From: Callaeas wilsoni
Taxonomy: Eukaryota; Chordata; Aves; Passeriformes; Callaeidae
Assembly: GCA_013398955.1 (NCBI GenBank)
Contig: VWPU01013462.1
Coordinates: 1 to 64,000 of the forward strand
Length of the DNA: 64,000 bases
Reading direction: 5' to 3'
The notes below the pieces were generated by a model. The model was not told the DNA's origin. It saw only the letters and a program-made list of their open reading frames with translations, and ran no database searches. The position numbers and the translations under genes were made by a program. This document shows, in pieces, positions 36,187 to 48,395 of the stretch (its first letter is position 1; each line of letters starts with the position of its first letter).

Positions 36187-36725
36187 CAGAGTCACAGAAT
36201 CTCCTGAGCTGGGAGGGACCCACCAGGATCATCCAGTGCCCCCCCTGGCCCTGCCCAGACACCCCAACACCCCCACCCTGGGCATCCCTGGCAGCGCTGC
36301 CCAAACGCTCCTGGAGCTCTGGCGGCCTCGGGGCCGTGCCCATTCCCTGGGGAGCCTGGGCAGTGCCCAGCACCTCTGGGGGAAGAACCTTTCCCTGCTC
36401 TCCAGCCTGAGCCTGCCCTGGCCCAGCTCCAGCGGTTCCCTGGGTGCTGTCCCTGTCCCAGAGCAGAGATCAGTGCCTGCCCCTCCTGTTCCCCTCAGGA
36501 GGAAATTGTAACTGCAGTGAGTCTCCTCTCACTGCTCTCTTCTCCAGCTGAACAAATCAAGAGCCCTCAGCTGCTCCTCAGAGAGTTCCCCTCAAGGCCC
36601 TTCAGCGCCTTCATTGCCCTCCTTTGGACACTCTCAAGTGGCTCAACATCTTTCTTATAATGGTTTCATATCTTTCTTATCTTGTGGTGCCCCAAACTGC
36701 CCCCAGGAGGTGAGGCCGCCCCAGC
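36187..36725 (-). repeat. CR1 LINE, longer 5'-truncated copy
   Basis: From the tail complement 'cacagaatctcctgagctgg' through 'ctccagcctgagcctgccct' and 'ctctcttctccagctgaaca' to 'ttcattgccctcctttggac' and 'ggtgccccaaactgccccc'. It reaches deeper into the element than most copies in the window. Confidence 0.88.
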
Positions 36726-38163
36726 CCAGAGCAAAACGATTGTGCCACAAAGGAAAGAGAAAGGGCTGCACAGGAAATGTTCACCACCACTCACTCTGAG
36801 GGAGGATGATGAAACAATGAAATGATGCTGTTACTGCCTGGCTCCAAAAGCGTCTGCACCAGCAGCTGGGGGAGGCTGGCAGGGGACACAGCATCCTCCC
36901 AGGCTGCTCTTTCCACTGAGGACAATTCAACCCCGAGGTGACCCAGGTTGTGCCAGGCTCCCGTTGGCAGCAGGACAGCGGGTGAGGAGCGAGGCTGTCA
37001 CGGCAGCACCAGCCCTGCTGGCAGGGACCCTGCTGTCCCTTTTTGGGAAGCAGTTTTCAGCCCAATCTCCAGCTATGAAACACCTCCCTGGCCATTTGTC
37101 AGGCTCACATTCATCCGTGGCTGATCCTGAAATCACACTCGTGATTGTGTTTGAGCTCTCGGATTGACACCCTGGCTCTCGTGCCTGTCACTGCTCACTC
37201 AGGCTCTGGGCTGCCACCATGGCACATCCCAGCATCTCCCCAAAACGCTCAGGGCCACTTTGGGATAAGGGCTCTGATGCTCTCAGCCTGCCCTGCACCA
37301 CATCCCAAGGGCTGAGGGGCAGATTCCCGGGAGGAAACAGCCTGAGGGCATTTTAACACGGATGTTTTCAGGCAGAGGCACCTTTGCTCTCTCCTGGTTT
37401 GGTCAGCCAGGAACACCTTCCGTGAAAGCGCCCCTTTCTTGTGCTCCTGGGTGGAGGATCACAGAACGTGCCTTGAGCAGCTCAGGAGGTGCTGAGAACC
37501 ACTCTGTCCTCAGCAGGGCTTCCTGAAGCCTGGCTGAAACAGGGCGGCATTTCCTCAGTGTAACCTTTAACCCCCATTTTGGTAAATTTGGGAGTCTAAC
37601 CCAGAGGCTCAGGGAATGCTGGTTATTATTTGCCAAGGACAGTGGCTCCTAACACAAGGAGGGCTATGGCAGCCTTTAACCCTTTGCTTCTCTCTGCTTT
37701 TCACCACCCTTCCCAAAAAGTGAACTTTCTAAATTAAGGGCTTTTTAATAATGTTTTCTTGCTGCCTTCTGGCACCATCATCCACAAAGCTGCAGAAATC
37801 CCACCCCATGGCAGAGAGCTGGCAAAAAGTGGGTCCTTTCTTTTCTACCCAAAACTGTGGCAACGACCAGCTCAGGGTGAGAAAAATCCACAAGGTCACG
37901 GACTTTATTTCCCCCCAGTAGCCATAGCCTGGATTCGATGGCTGCTCTGTAGAAAGCAAGCTTTAATATATGCAATGATTTCTTAATGAAAGAGGCAGAG
38001 GATCTGTGGTCTGAGTGAGAGGAAGACTTTTGAGTGGTAAGATGAAAACATCTAGGAATAACTACAGAATCTGAAATGGGATTTAACAAGTTTTTAAAAA
38101 GTTAATTTTCATTAAACTTGAAGGTGAATCACACAAACCATTGCCTGGAGATCAGCAGTAAGA
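36726..38163. other. No gene recognised
   Basis: Unique sequence; frames are short and show no recognisable features. Confidence 0.45.
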
Positions 38164-38326
38164 AATGCCCCTGGCTCCCTGAAAGTGTCCAAGGCCAGGT
38201 TGGATGGGGCTTGGAGAAAACTGGGCTAGTGGAAGGTGTCCCTGCCTATGGTAGGGGGTGGGACAGGAACTTTAAGGTCCCTCCAAACTCAAACCAGTCC
38301 GGGATTCTGTGATTTTATAATCAGAG
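38164..38326 (+). repeat. CR1 LINE, very short 3' end
   Basis: Starts within the 'ctccctgaaagtgtccaagg' block and ends with 'tccgggattctgtgatttta'. Confidence 0.9.
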
Positions 38327-40605
38327 CAGATCTGGATGTGAAGGGGAGGAATCAGGACCCACACCCAGCGCTGCAGCTCTCAGCATGCCAGAGATTTTCT
38401 CACCCTTTATGTACAAAGCCCCTTCACCTGTCGCAGCCCTTACAAACCCCAACAGCGTCGGGGTGACACCCATGCAAAGCTTTGCCTTTAGAAATAACTC
38501 CTGTTAAAGCAGAATATGAATTAAGCACCACACAGAGCCCCAGGGAACACTTACCCCGTCCTCCCACGAGGGCCAGGCCGTGGTGCAGCCACTGGCAGAA
38601 CAGCAGAAGCTCCTTCAGACTCCCCAGGCAAGAACTGATGGGCAGCAGGAGGCTCCGGGGCCCCCCTGGCTGTACAGCGGATGGGAGATTTCGGTAAACT
38701 CCAGCAGCTCAGACAACTGCAGGCAGCAAAAGCAGCAGCTGGTTTACCAAAGCAGCTGGGTTTTGCTCAAAATCCCCCAAGAGCAGGAGCCTCTGGGCTT
38801 GGAGACGCCGGTGAGTTGAGGGTGGAGGCGTTGGAGGGGATGCTCGGCGCCCTGAGCGTGGGGAGCAGGGTCCAGCCGCAGCAGGAAGCATCGCGGGGTG
38901 CAGAGCTCAGCAGGGCTGGGGTGACATCACTTCCCAAACTGCTGCAGCACCAGCGGGTGAGCGACCACAGCAGCACGGCCAGGGGAGCTGGGCAGGCAGC
39001 CAGGGCTGCCAGGTACTGCAGAGGCAATAAACCGAGCAGCCCTGGCCCCAAGGGCAGAATTTGACACCAGTGGGGCTTTGCAGCTCCCTGGCTTGGCCTC
39101 AGCTGCAGCACTGAAATCCAGCAGGGGTGGGTGCCCTTTGGCCCAGTGAAAGCTGCAGAGTGGTGGGATCAAAAGCTCTGGATGGGGAGATGTGTCCCCA
39201 GGTCACACCAAACGCCCCAAACAAGCACCAAATGGCAGGGCTGAAAATGGGGATTTCTGAAAATGTCTTCCCAGGCAAAAGGAAATCCCAAGAGGGCTTT
39301 GCTGCGATGCTCAGAAGATGATCTCCAGTGTGTGGACTCCAGCAGTGTCCTGATCCAAGCCCAACCTGTGAAACTTCCTCCACCCTAACTTACACCAACC
39401 CTTCGCTCTGCAAGGCAGCACACATCCACAGCTGAGATTAAAAGCCCAGAGAGTGAAATGCCAATGCTCCATCCCGATGAACTCTTTGGGACCCGATGGA
39501 AACTGTCCCTGCAGGAAGGTTAATCCATGGATGGTGCAAACTCGATGCTTTAAAGCCTCCCTGAGCTCTCCTGTGAGCAGCCAGCTCTGGGGTGACCAGG
39601 GCTTTCAGTGACTCACTGTGAAAGGGCAGCAAACTGAAGTTCAGGCTGAAAAAGGAAGTTTCTGAGAAGAGTGTGGTTTAGGGTGCAGCCCACAGAGTCC
39701 ATTTCGAGCAGAGCCAACAGCCCCCACAGTCTCCTGCCCCAACTGAAGCCACAGCAGGTGACTTCCCCCTGCTCCCCTCAAGGGAAGCTGCACATTGTGA
39801 CCTGAGCTGAGGGGCTGCAAGGAGAAAGTGCAGATTCACATCTTTTTTTGGGTATTTTGGGTCATGTGTCTTCTCGTGGACCAAATAGCCCAGCTCAGAG
39901 CAGTGGCTGCGCTGGTTTTGGGTCAGAGGCACTGCTGGTTACAGCACACGGAGGGGATTCTTGGGAATTCCTGTCCCTGTGTATTCCCTGTGTATTATGG
40001 CATCACGGCACGGCCCTTCCTCACTGAGGAGTCACCGCCTCTCCTGCATGGGGGAAATGTGTGTCCAAGGGTGCTGAGGGGTGCAGAGCCAGACCCAAAC
40101 CCCTCAGGGGGCTGAAGGCACAGGCAGGTGCCCACTGGCCATGGCTGTGTCCTCCTCACCCTGGACCGTGGGTCAGCCCAAATGCCAAGGGGAAGGTGAG
40201 TCCTTCCAGGGTCTGGACCCAGCTTTGGGGTTCCCCACTCCCCCAGGCCTCTGGGGGTCCACACCACTGCAGACTGGTGCATCCCAAGCTCTCCACCATC
40301 ACCAGCTCCCACCCCAAGGTGCATTCTTTGGGCAGGACTTTCTCCAGCAGAGCTGCAGAGCGACCCGAATATTAAAAAACCCAAAACAAACCTACAACCA
40401 TCCGAAACCAGACTCTGGTTGGCAGTCCTGGGTTCCTCTGCATAAAGAATGAGAACATGAACATTTGTGCTGTAAATTCAGCTTTTATCCATGCTGGATC
40501 ACCACCAGATTCCAGCCAACACCTTCACTGGGTGCCAGGCTGGGAAAGCCAAAACCAGCAGAGAGACACAAGGGCTGAATGAGAACAGAGGCAGTCTGAA
40601 CCCCA
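38327..40605. other. No gene recognised
   Basis: Unique sequence. The GC-rich part at 38680-39070 has open frames on both strands without recognisable domains. Confidence 0.45.
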
Positions 40606-40619
40606 TGTATGTAAAATAG

Positions 40620-40625
40620 TTTATT
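40620..40625 (-). terminator. Candidate poly(A) signal for the small minus-strand gene
   Basis: AATAAA on the minus strand, followed by T- and GT-rich sequence (ctctgttctc, cttgtgtctctctgctggt), a normal arrangement for vertebrate 3' ends. If used by the gene at 42428-47628 the 3' UTR would be about 1.8 kb. A second AATAAA at 41705-41710 is the alternative. Confidence 0.4.
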
Positions 40626-41388
40626 GGGAATAACAATATGATATTTACAGGGATAAATCCAGCATGTGATCATCAGGGCAAGGAGTCCTGGCCCTTCACC
40701 CTTCCTTACAGGTGCATCTCTGTCCCTGCTCAGTCTGTCTGTCCTGCTGAGGCTGGGAGCCCAGCGTGGTCCCTGGGCCCAGTCCTACCCTGCCTCCCTG
40801 CAGGAATTAACTCAAACCCTTTTCCCACAGCCAGTGCTCCCAAACTCCCACAGGCTCTGGCAGAAGAGCGGGGAGAACATCCCCCAAACACACCCTCAGC
40901 TCCGGGAAGCAAATTCCCCCAGCACACAGAAACACTTCCTGAAGGATTTTCCTCCTGACACCTTCTCCATCTGTTGCTGTCACTGGCACCTGCATGGATC
41001 AGGACAGGGGAACAGCCCCCGTGGCACAGAGCTGAGGCACAACTCCACGGAGTTTATGCCTTGAAATGTGCAGGAAGTGTTAACTGCTGCTTCTGCCTCC
41101 TTTTCCAAAACCATATCAACACAAGGCAGGAACTTCTAGGTGGAAACGTCATCTCCCCTAGGTGAAAGTAGAGATTTACATCCGAGTTACTGATCCAGCC
41201 TGCCTGGGAGGGAGGATTGAGAACTTCCAGCCCTGGGTGACTGAGCAAACACAGCGTCAACCGCCAGGAACGATTTGCAAACAACTGAGCAGCAGACAAA
41301 TGCGCAGATGTATCTGGTGGCCACTTCTGGATAATGAATGCATAATCTATTCCGACTCCCCTTCCTATCTGCTTCTGGATCATGCGTC

Positions 41389-41411
41389 TGTGAGCCTGAG
41401 TCAGGCTCACA
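41389..41411. promoter_or_regulatory. Perfect 11-bp-arm palindrome centred on an AP-1 site
   Basis: TGTGAGCCTGA, one base G, then the exact reverse complement. The centre TGAGTCA (41397-41403) is the AP-1 consensus and the wider site resembles a Maf/NF-E2 element. It lies in the presumed 3' UTR or just beyond the small gene. Confidence 0.6.
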
Positions 41412-42427
41412 AATGGCTGGCAACGAGGAAAGCAGGCTGTGTTTGAGGCACACATTATGCTCAGCAAATAAGGAGCAGTTTTGCCATGGGCAGCTGCTGT
41501 TAGAGCCCGGTGTCAGAATCCCTCCGTCAGAATCCCTCAGAGGGTGATCGGCTCCCATCCTGCCCACAACACCTCTGTGGGCTGCAGGATGCAACAACTC
41601 AATTTTGCCTCTAAAATCCGATTTTATGTCTAAACAGCAGAGTCTAAAAGAGCACGATTGCATTCCTTCCTCACCTATCTGCTCATTAGAAAGTGAGTTT
41701 TACATTTATTTGCCTCACCCGCAGGGAAAGCTACAAAAATGCTAATTACAAGGCCATTGCAGTAAATTGCATTTGGTGACACAACTCTGAGTCACTGGTT
41801 CAGGGCATTTTCCCTCCTCTTCCCTGGAGTAACCCATTTAACAAAGGTGAGGAAAAGCAGAAAAACAATGGCAGGCTCTTAGTGCATGAGACTTAACAGG
41901 GAGCCAGCATTCCCAAAGTGCTGTGGCTTCTGGGTGTCCCAGGGCAGGCAACCTCTCCTGGGAGTGGTGACAAACTGGACACTGCAGGTTTTCCAGTCAC
42001 TTTGGGAAATGCTGCTGACTGGCCACGCAGTCCTGGAGTGGGAGGAGAGGAGCCTGAAACCACTGGGAGGCTTCCCAGGGCTGCCCATGCAGGAGCAAAT
42101 TCCATTTTTTCCCCCGAGAAATCTGCTCTCCATCCACTCAGCCCTTTGGGAAGAAGAAAGAAAAGTCACTTCACGGTGTTGGATGGCAAAAGCCTCGTCC
42201 CACCTCGAGCCATCCCCCTGCTCCACGGTGGCTCCTCACCAGGCAGGGATGAATTCCCAGGAGGAAAGGGCTCCTTCCCTCTCAGCCGTGGCTCCACTCA
42301 GGCTGAGCGTGGAAAGCTGCAGGGTGCAGATCCCTGGGGGATGCTCTCCGTGTGTGAGGTGCTGCAGACGCTGAGGGGTGGCTGCCCCTGGCTCCGCAAT
42401 GTCCCCACGCTCCCAGCAGATCCATCC

Positions 42428-42539
42428 TCAGGCTTTCCGGATGATCCTTCCCGGTTTCCTCCAGTCCCGGTAGCGCTCCCTGCGCACGGAGTGCACCAGG
42501 GGCCTGGAGAAGCTGGAGGGGCTTGATCTGGTGGTGGTG
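42428..42539 (-). CDS. Small gene, exon 2 (basic C-terminus and stop)
   Basis: Completes the split Ser codon and codes for residues 58-93, including RPLVHSVRRERYRDW and the final RKA, then TGA (42428-42430). The frame is chosen by the phase of the upstream donor. Confidence 0.55.
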
Positions 42540-45500
42540 CTGGTGAGGAACAAAGCAAGGCATGGTCACTGCCACGGGACAGGGTGGGGCACATCTGCAT
42601 CCAGGGGAGGCCCCTAAAAGGACAGGGAATTCTGGCTCACCCCCGCTGTTGCCCAGGGATCAGGTGCTGGATGCTGCTGCAGCCCCCGGTGCCCAGGGTG
42701 GGCAGAGAATCAGGGCTGAGCCTCTCCTGTGCCCCTGATGGGTGATGGGAACCTGCCCTGCCCCAGCTACCGAAGGTCTTGGAAAGAGCTGCTGAACTAC
42801 AGGTGCAGCTCAGAACCCCCTGAACAGAACCCCGTAAACCCCATAAACAGTCAGAGCCCCCAGGACCATCCCCCCTGGCCAGGGGGGTCACTGAAACCAA
42901 CCCCCTTCAAACCTCCAGTATCTTTGAGCAGTTTTCCTTAAAACCGCTAAATCCAACAATGTGCACTCCTGGCACTTCTTTGGGATTTTTGCCACCCCGG
43001 GTTCTCTCAGGGGGTGATCCTGGGGGTGAACCAACATTCCATGAACCAAGCACACCACGTTTGAGCACACCACGTGCAGAGATGCCCAGGACAGTGTCAC
43101 AGAGCTGGCTCAGCTGCAGGAGCAGCGGGATGAGGTTCACCTGGAGCTCCTCTGGGATAACTGAACACTCAGGCCCGCTCGCCCTGGACATTTCTCCTCG
43201 CCCTGGGCACCGTGTCCAGGCTTTTCTTTCCGCCCTCCTGGCTAACACCTTCACTCCTCATTTTCACATCTCGATTTGCAGAGTTGGCAAAAGACTGGCA
43301 CAGCAGATGTGCACCTTGTGCAGAGGGTGATGTGGGCACAGAAGTGTCTGTAGGAATTTGGGGTGACATTCACACGGGGTGAAGCACAGCCCCTCCCCAT
43401 TCCTGCAGAAAGGGCTGTCCATGGTGATCTCTGGGTGTGGTGATCAGAGCTCTCTCCTCTTTCTAGATCCTGCTCAGTCGCTTGTCCTGTGATCCCCGGT
43501 GGCTTTGTCAATAAACATTGTCCAGAGGAGGCCATGGAGATGCTCCGAGGGCTGGAGCCAGGCTGGGAGAGCTGGGGGTGCTCACCGGGAGAAGAGAAGG
43601 CTCCAGGGAGAGCTCAGAGCCCCTGCCAGGGCCTAAAGGGGCTCCAGGAGAGCTGGAGAGGGACTGGGGACAAGGGATGGAGGGACAGGACACAGGGAAT
43701 GGCTTTGTTATAGATATGTATTATAATATTGGCTTTCCGCAGATATTAAAAAATGTTATATGTATAATGTTAGAATGATTTCACTATAAGAATGTAGTTT
43801 GTTCTATTAATAACTGATGTAGTTATAACGACTAAACTGTCTGGTTAGTTAGATAACACCTGTAATAGAATATCACTATACTTTGTTCATTAAATACGTA
43901 TGAAAGAACCAATCCATCCTTGAGTGAAAGAAATCCGTGTAGATATGATACAAAGAAGTTCAGGGTTTAAGGAATGATTCATCCAAAGCCCCTTGTTATC
44001 GCTGGTGCTTGTCAGAAGTAGGATGGAAGGATGTGGATTTATTGTAAAAAGGAGAGTGATCTGACCTGGTCCCTGCTCTCCAAAACCCCTGAACCGGCTG
44101 GAACTAAGTTTGTGGCGTGGGCCGAATCCAAGAGCCTAAAGAGCATGTGTGACAAGGAAAGGTAAAAAGTTCAACTGAGAGGAAGACTCCTTACTTCATC
44201 TTTGAGACCCCAGCCCACGACCACCAGGATGCACTGTGCAGGCGCAAATAACCTTTGAGCTCATTATAATACGAAGCGGGAATAAGTCATGAATATGTAT
44301 AGGCACATTGGGAGGTCTAATGCATATGTAATACTTTAATGGATAAATACAGAGATAAGTGCTGCGGTCGGGCGCACACCATTGGTGGAGCAGAGACTCC
44401 CCAGCCTCTCAGCGCTGTAACTTTTGCTTTATTGTCTTGTCCCTTATTGTCTTTTTATTAAAAACTTTTAAATCCTAACAGGAAAGTGAGCTGCGTTTTT
44501 CACAGCTTCAAACTGCCAGAGGGGATATTTAGATTGGATATTGGGAAGGAATTGTTCCCTGTGAAGGTGGTGAGACCCTGGCACAGGGTGCCCAGAGCAG
44601 CTGTGGCTGCCCCTGGATCCCGGGCAGTGTCCGAGGCTGGGCTGGACACTGGGGCTTGCAGCAGCCCGTCCGTGTGACCCTGTGGGGGTCAGTGAAAGGG
44701 TCTTTACGGTCCCATCCCTCCCCGCCCCGTGTGGGATTCTCTGATGGGTTCCCCCTGGCCACAGCACGGGGCGAAAGGAGCGGGGAGCGCAGGTGCCACG
44801 GGACTGCGCCGGGAGCGGCTGATGAACGGAGCAGGGGCGGGGGAGCCGCCAGCCGCTCCACGAGCGGAGGATGACGGAGCTGTGGAAAAGCTGTGAATGT
44901 GAGAAAAAGCTGCCTCACAACAGAGCCTGTTACTATTCAACAGCCACAAAGGGAGGAAGAGCCCTGAAATCTGCCTGGGCTGAGGCTACGGTCGAGAGAG
45001 AGCACCCTTCTGTCCTAATTCCTAATTAGCTCGCTGCTTTATAACTTAATTTCCTAATTGGTTTTCATGTTAATTACCTTTCCCAGGCTTGGGAGGTGGC
45101 ACTCAAGCCCCGTGGCAGGAGATGGAGCTTCCCCTCCCCAGCGCTGGCCCAGCTCCCGGCTGTGCTGGGAAGCAGAGTGCCCTCACAGCCACCCCATCCA
45201 AGCAGCTCTGCCTTGCTCTTACCTCAGGGTTAAGCTCTTACAGGAAGGGTTTGGGTGGCTGCCTTGGCAGTATCTGCAAATCCTTCCTAAAATCCAGTAA
45301 CTCTCGAGGCCCAGATCACACCAGCCCCTCGCTGTCGTTCCTCCTGGCTGGAGATGGCACCAGCCCTGCCGAGGCTGCGCTGCCACTGCCACCAGGGCTG
45401 GGCTGGGCTGGGCTGGGCGTCCCAGGTCCCTGTTCTCGCTCTGGAGCAGGTGCTGTGCTGCTCCTGGCCCGGTGCAAGGCATGAGGAAGGTTTTTCCCAC

Positions 45501-47628
45501 TGCTGAGCCACAGCTTGGACTCCATGGACAACCGGGCTACGGATGTGGCAGCTGTTTCTGAGCACTTTCTAAGCCCGGGACCGCCCTGAAGGATGAACAT
45601 CTGGCTCCAGCTCTGCTCTCTGGGCACTGGAAACCTCGTGGGCTCATCAGTCGAGAGCAGCTCAGCATTACTGCAGCAGGGGTGTGTGAGCCCAGGCTAC
45701 ACCAGCACCAGGGAGTCCACACGGGACAATCTTTATTCCACTAAAAGGATCCCAGTTCGTCCTGTAATTCTCCAGTTCTCTGGGTCACAGAGCTTCACCT
45801 GTTTATGGTGCAATCTGTGAATTATTGAGGTGATCCACACAGTCCTGGTGGCTCTGCCTTCCCAAGCTGGGGGCAGCTGGAGGAGCAGCAGGAGCAGGGC
45901 TGTGACAGCAGGGTGGGCAGCGTGGGCTGCACATCCGGCTGGGATGGAGAGGGCTGGGATGTCTCCAGGGTGTGGGGTCCTGCATAGACCATCCAGCTTG
46001 GTCCCACATCCCAAAACGAGGCAGGGTGAGATGGCAGCTCTTGGGCATATTTTGTTTTGATGGGGTACCTAATTCTCTTTAAAAAACCCCAGCCCTGCAG
46101 CATTATCCTGGCTGCTTGATGCAAGTTGTTTGGTGGCTTCCAGTAAATCAAACAACTCCATTAGGTTTTCTCTCTGGCATCAGGGCATCCCAGAGCTCCG
46201 TGCAAGTTGTGTCCCAGTTCCTCCCTGCACTCTGCCTTGGACACAGCCAGGAAATCTGCCTCTGACCTCGATCAGAACCCAGCCAGCCCCATCCCTTTCA
46301 AGCTATTTCTGCGCTGTCTCCACCCATGGCAGGGTTCCCAGTGCTAATCATTTCCCTTGCACAAGGTGCAGCTCAGCTCTGCTGGTCTGGAAATCCAGCC
46401 AGGGAATGTATTCCTGAACTGTGGATGAAGGGGCTGGGAGCTGCTGGCTGCTGGTTTCCAAGGAGCCATGGGTGCATCCTCACACCACCTCTTTCTCTTA
46501 GGGGTTTTATCGATGGAGACACCTTTGGGGGGTGTTTGTGCAGCACCAGGCACAGCAGGGCTGGAATTTCGGCTGGGAATGATGCACATCAGAGGATTAG
46601 GATAAGGAGTGATCTGTGAGCTCTGTGCACTCGAGCTGCAGCAGCCAGACCTGGAGCAAACTGGGTCACAGGAACCTTTTTACATCCAAAGCTCTGAGTG
46701 CCATGGCTTGGGATCTGGCAGGAGGTGGATTTTTGGGTGTGATTCTCTAATTACACAGCTGATGGAAGATAAGGAATATCTGATATCCAGATATTCTTCC
46801 TGATAAGAGCCCAACCAAGCTGACCATGACCCCAAACACTGTTACATGTGAACAGCACGTAAACTGTGTCTGCAGGAACAGATCTGAATTTTAAAGATAT
46901 GCAGCGTTTTTCATCAATTGCCCTTATTTCTCCAGCTCATTTTTGTTGTTGGGCAGAAAACAAGAGATGAGTGTAGTGGGCACAGCCCAGGGAGTGGGAG
47001 GAGACGGGGAGATAGTGACATGCACGGTAGTGATTTAACATGAAATACTCTGATTGCAAGGAGTCTCTGGAGGTTTGTGCCTCATTGATGAATATCATGC
47101 ATGAAGCGTAGCTCCTTGTGCTACCCACATTTTTCTCTTCCAGGTCTGGTGATTGGGAACCTGAGTCACAGCAAATATGCTGAGTTACAGCACATTTCCA
47201 CAGAAAAAATCCCCTGAAAAAACCCCAGCCATATGACAGGCATGTTTATCTGCAAGTGTGTCAAATGCACGGGATGCTCAGACAATGCAGGCTCAAAGGA
47301 TTAACAGACCTTAATCCTCCCTCAGTGCATTAATGCCCAGCAGATGAGGCAGACACAGACACATCTATAAGGACCAGTGGATGCACACAAAAACAATCCT
47401 CCCCATCCAAACATCCCTGAGCTCTGCCCCCTTGGGAACAGAACGGGCAGCAACTCACCTGGAGGACCAAACTGGACCCGCCTGCTTCTTTGGCTTGGCC
47501 ATCTGCTTCTGGTACTCCATCCAGCCGCTCACCAGCTCGTGGAGGATCATCACGTAGAGAAGGAAAATGAGAATCCTGGGATCCATTCGTGGCACCTCGG
47601 GGTCTGCTTCATTGGGTACAGGTGACAT
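42428..47628 (-). CDS. Candidate small secreted or single-pass protein, 93 residues, not recognised
   Basis: Two coding exons, 47628-47459 and 42539-42428, join in phase (AG|C) to 93 codons plus TGA. The donor is TCCAG|GTGAG; the acceptor follows the pyrimidine-rich ctttgttcctcaccag. The gene begins in a CpG-rich block. Residues 1-14 are polar. A second Met at 15 starts a typical signal sequence: MDPR, the hydrophobic core ILIFLLYVMIL (19-29), then HELVSG with V at -3 and G at -1 of a possible cleavage before W36. The rest is strongly basic, with KK (47-48), a Ser/Thr-rich stretch (55-66), RR (76-77) and the end RKPGRIIRKA. It could be a secreted peptide precursor starting at Met15, or a small membrane protein starting at Met1. 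Without splicing, translation stops at the TGA within the donor. I know no family for it. Expression and conservation are untested, and the intron (4.9 kb) might hide further exons. Confidence 0.55.
43535..43705 (+). repeat. CR1 LINE, left part, split by an LTR
   Basis: 'ctccgagggctggagccagg', 'cagggagagctcagagcccc', 'ctggagagggactgggg' and 'cagggaatggctt' match the CR1 segment before 'aaactgacagagggg', which resumes at 44505. Confidence 0.88.
43706..44504. mobile_element. Solo LTR of an endogenous retrovirus, about 799 bp
   Basis: AT-rich sequence starting TGTTATAG and ending TTTTTCACA (TG...CA ends). It interrupts a CR1 exactly between 'ggctt' and 'cttcaaactgcc', and is flanked by the 4-bp direct repeat GCTT (43702-43705 and 44505-44508). 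An AATAC-type TATA region (ggataaatacag) and a terminal 'attaaaaac' signal fit an LTR read left to right. No internal gag/pol/env sequence is present, so recombination has removed it. A 4-bp target duplication suits a gammaretrovirus-like (ERV1) group, but this is inference. Confidence 0.75.
44505..44760 (+). repeat. CR1 LINE, right part, split by an LTR
   Basis: 'tcaaactgccagaggggata', 'attgggaaggaattgttccc', 'gcagctgtggctgcccctgg' and the degenerate tail 'tgtgggattctctgatggg' complete the CR1 begun at 43535. Confidence 0.9.
44761..47458. other. Intron of the small gene, no other feature
   Basis: The first 120 bases after the CR1 are CpG-rich. The rest is unique intronic sequence without a second exon that I could support on either strand. 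Confidence 0.4.
47459..47628 (-). CDS. Small gene, exon 1 (N-terminus and hydrophobic core)
   Basis: ATG at 47628 and an in-frame ATG at 47586 (with G at +4). It codes for residues 1-56 and two bases of 57. The upstream Met has a weak context, so initiation at Met15 giving a 79-residue protein is quite possible. Confidence 0.57.
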
Positions 47629-47639
47629 TTGTCCGGAGA

Positions 47640-47990
47640 AGCCGGGGGGAGCCGCTCCTGCGGCAGGGCTCCGGGAGCGGGGGAGCCGCAGGGATGCAAA
47701 GGTTGCTGCTGGAGAGCGGGCTGCGCTCTGTGCGGAGCGAATTAGCGCTGGAGAAATCCCCGGGGGATCAGAGCCCGGTGCCTATCGCCGGGAGCAGCAC
47801 AAACACAGCTGCGGAGGCTCGGGGCGCTTCCCCCCGCGGGCTGGGTCGCATCCTCGGGGCTCCAGCCCTTCGTGCCCCTCTCGCTCATGGCTTTGCCTGC
47901 ATCACTCCGCAGCCGGGAGCTGCCCGCACTCGGGTGGCAGGAGCAGCCGCCCCTCTCGGTGGTGGAGGGGAGAGTTGGCTGCCGTGCCTG
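47640..47990 (-). promoter_or_regulatory. CpG island at the start of the small gene
   Basis: CpG-dense sequence (for example ccgggggagccgctcctgcg) directly upstream of the first ATG on the minus strand. It contrasts with the CpG-poor flanks and fits a promoter with 5' UTR. It could equally serve a plus-strand transcript, but I found no convincing product there. Confidence 0.5.
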
Positions 47991-48395
47991 AGCACCGGCA
48001 GAGGCAGAGAGCACTGGCTGGCTGCGAGGAATAGATTAAACCCCCAGTCAGTGACTGGGGATTCTCCGAGCTGGCTCTTCCCAGTGCCTCGGGATTTGAG
48101 GCTGCCCGAGCCAATGTTGTTTAAGAGTCTTACTGAGTGTTTTGCAGCTGAGAATTTTTTTCTCCTGCTCAGTTTTCTCACTCTCTCACGTTGTTTTCCT
48201 GGCTGTTATTCCTTACCTGAATCTTCAGCCGCTGTTGCTCCAGTGTGAGGCTCTGACGGGCTCCTGATGTGCAGGAAAGCTGCAGCCACAGCATCCAGGC
48301 TTCCCAAACCACGGCTCCTCTCCCAGCCCCTCAACCTCCTTCTGTTTGGAGTGGAGGACCTTGCTCAGGTGAGATCTGGTTGTGCCACCAGATCA

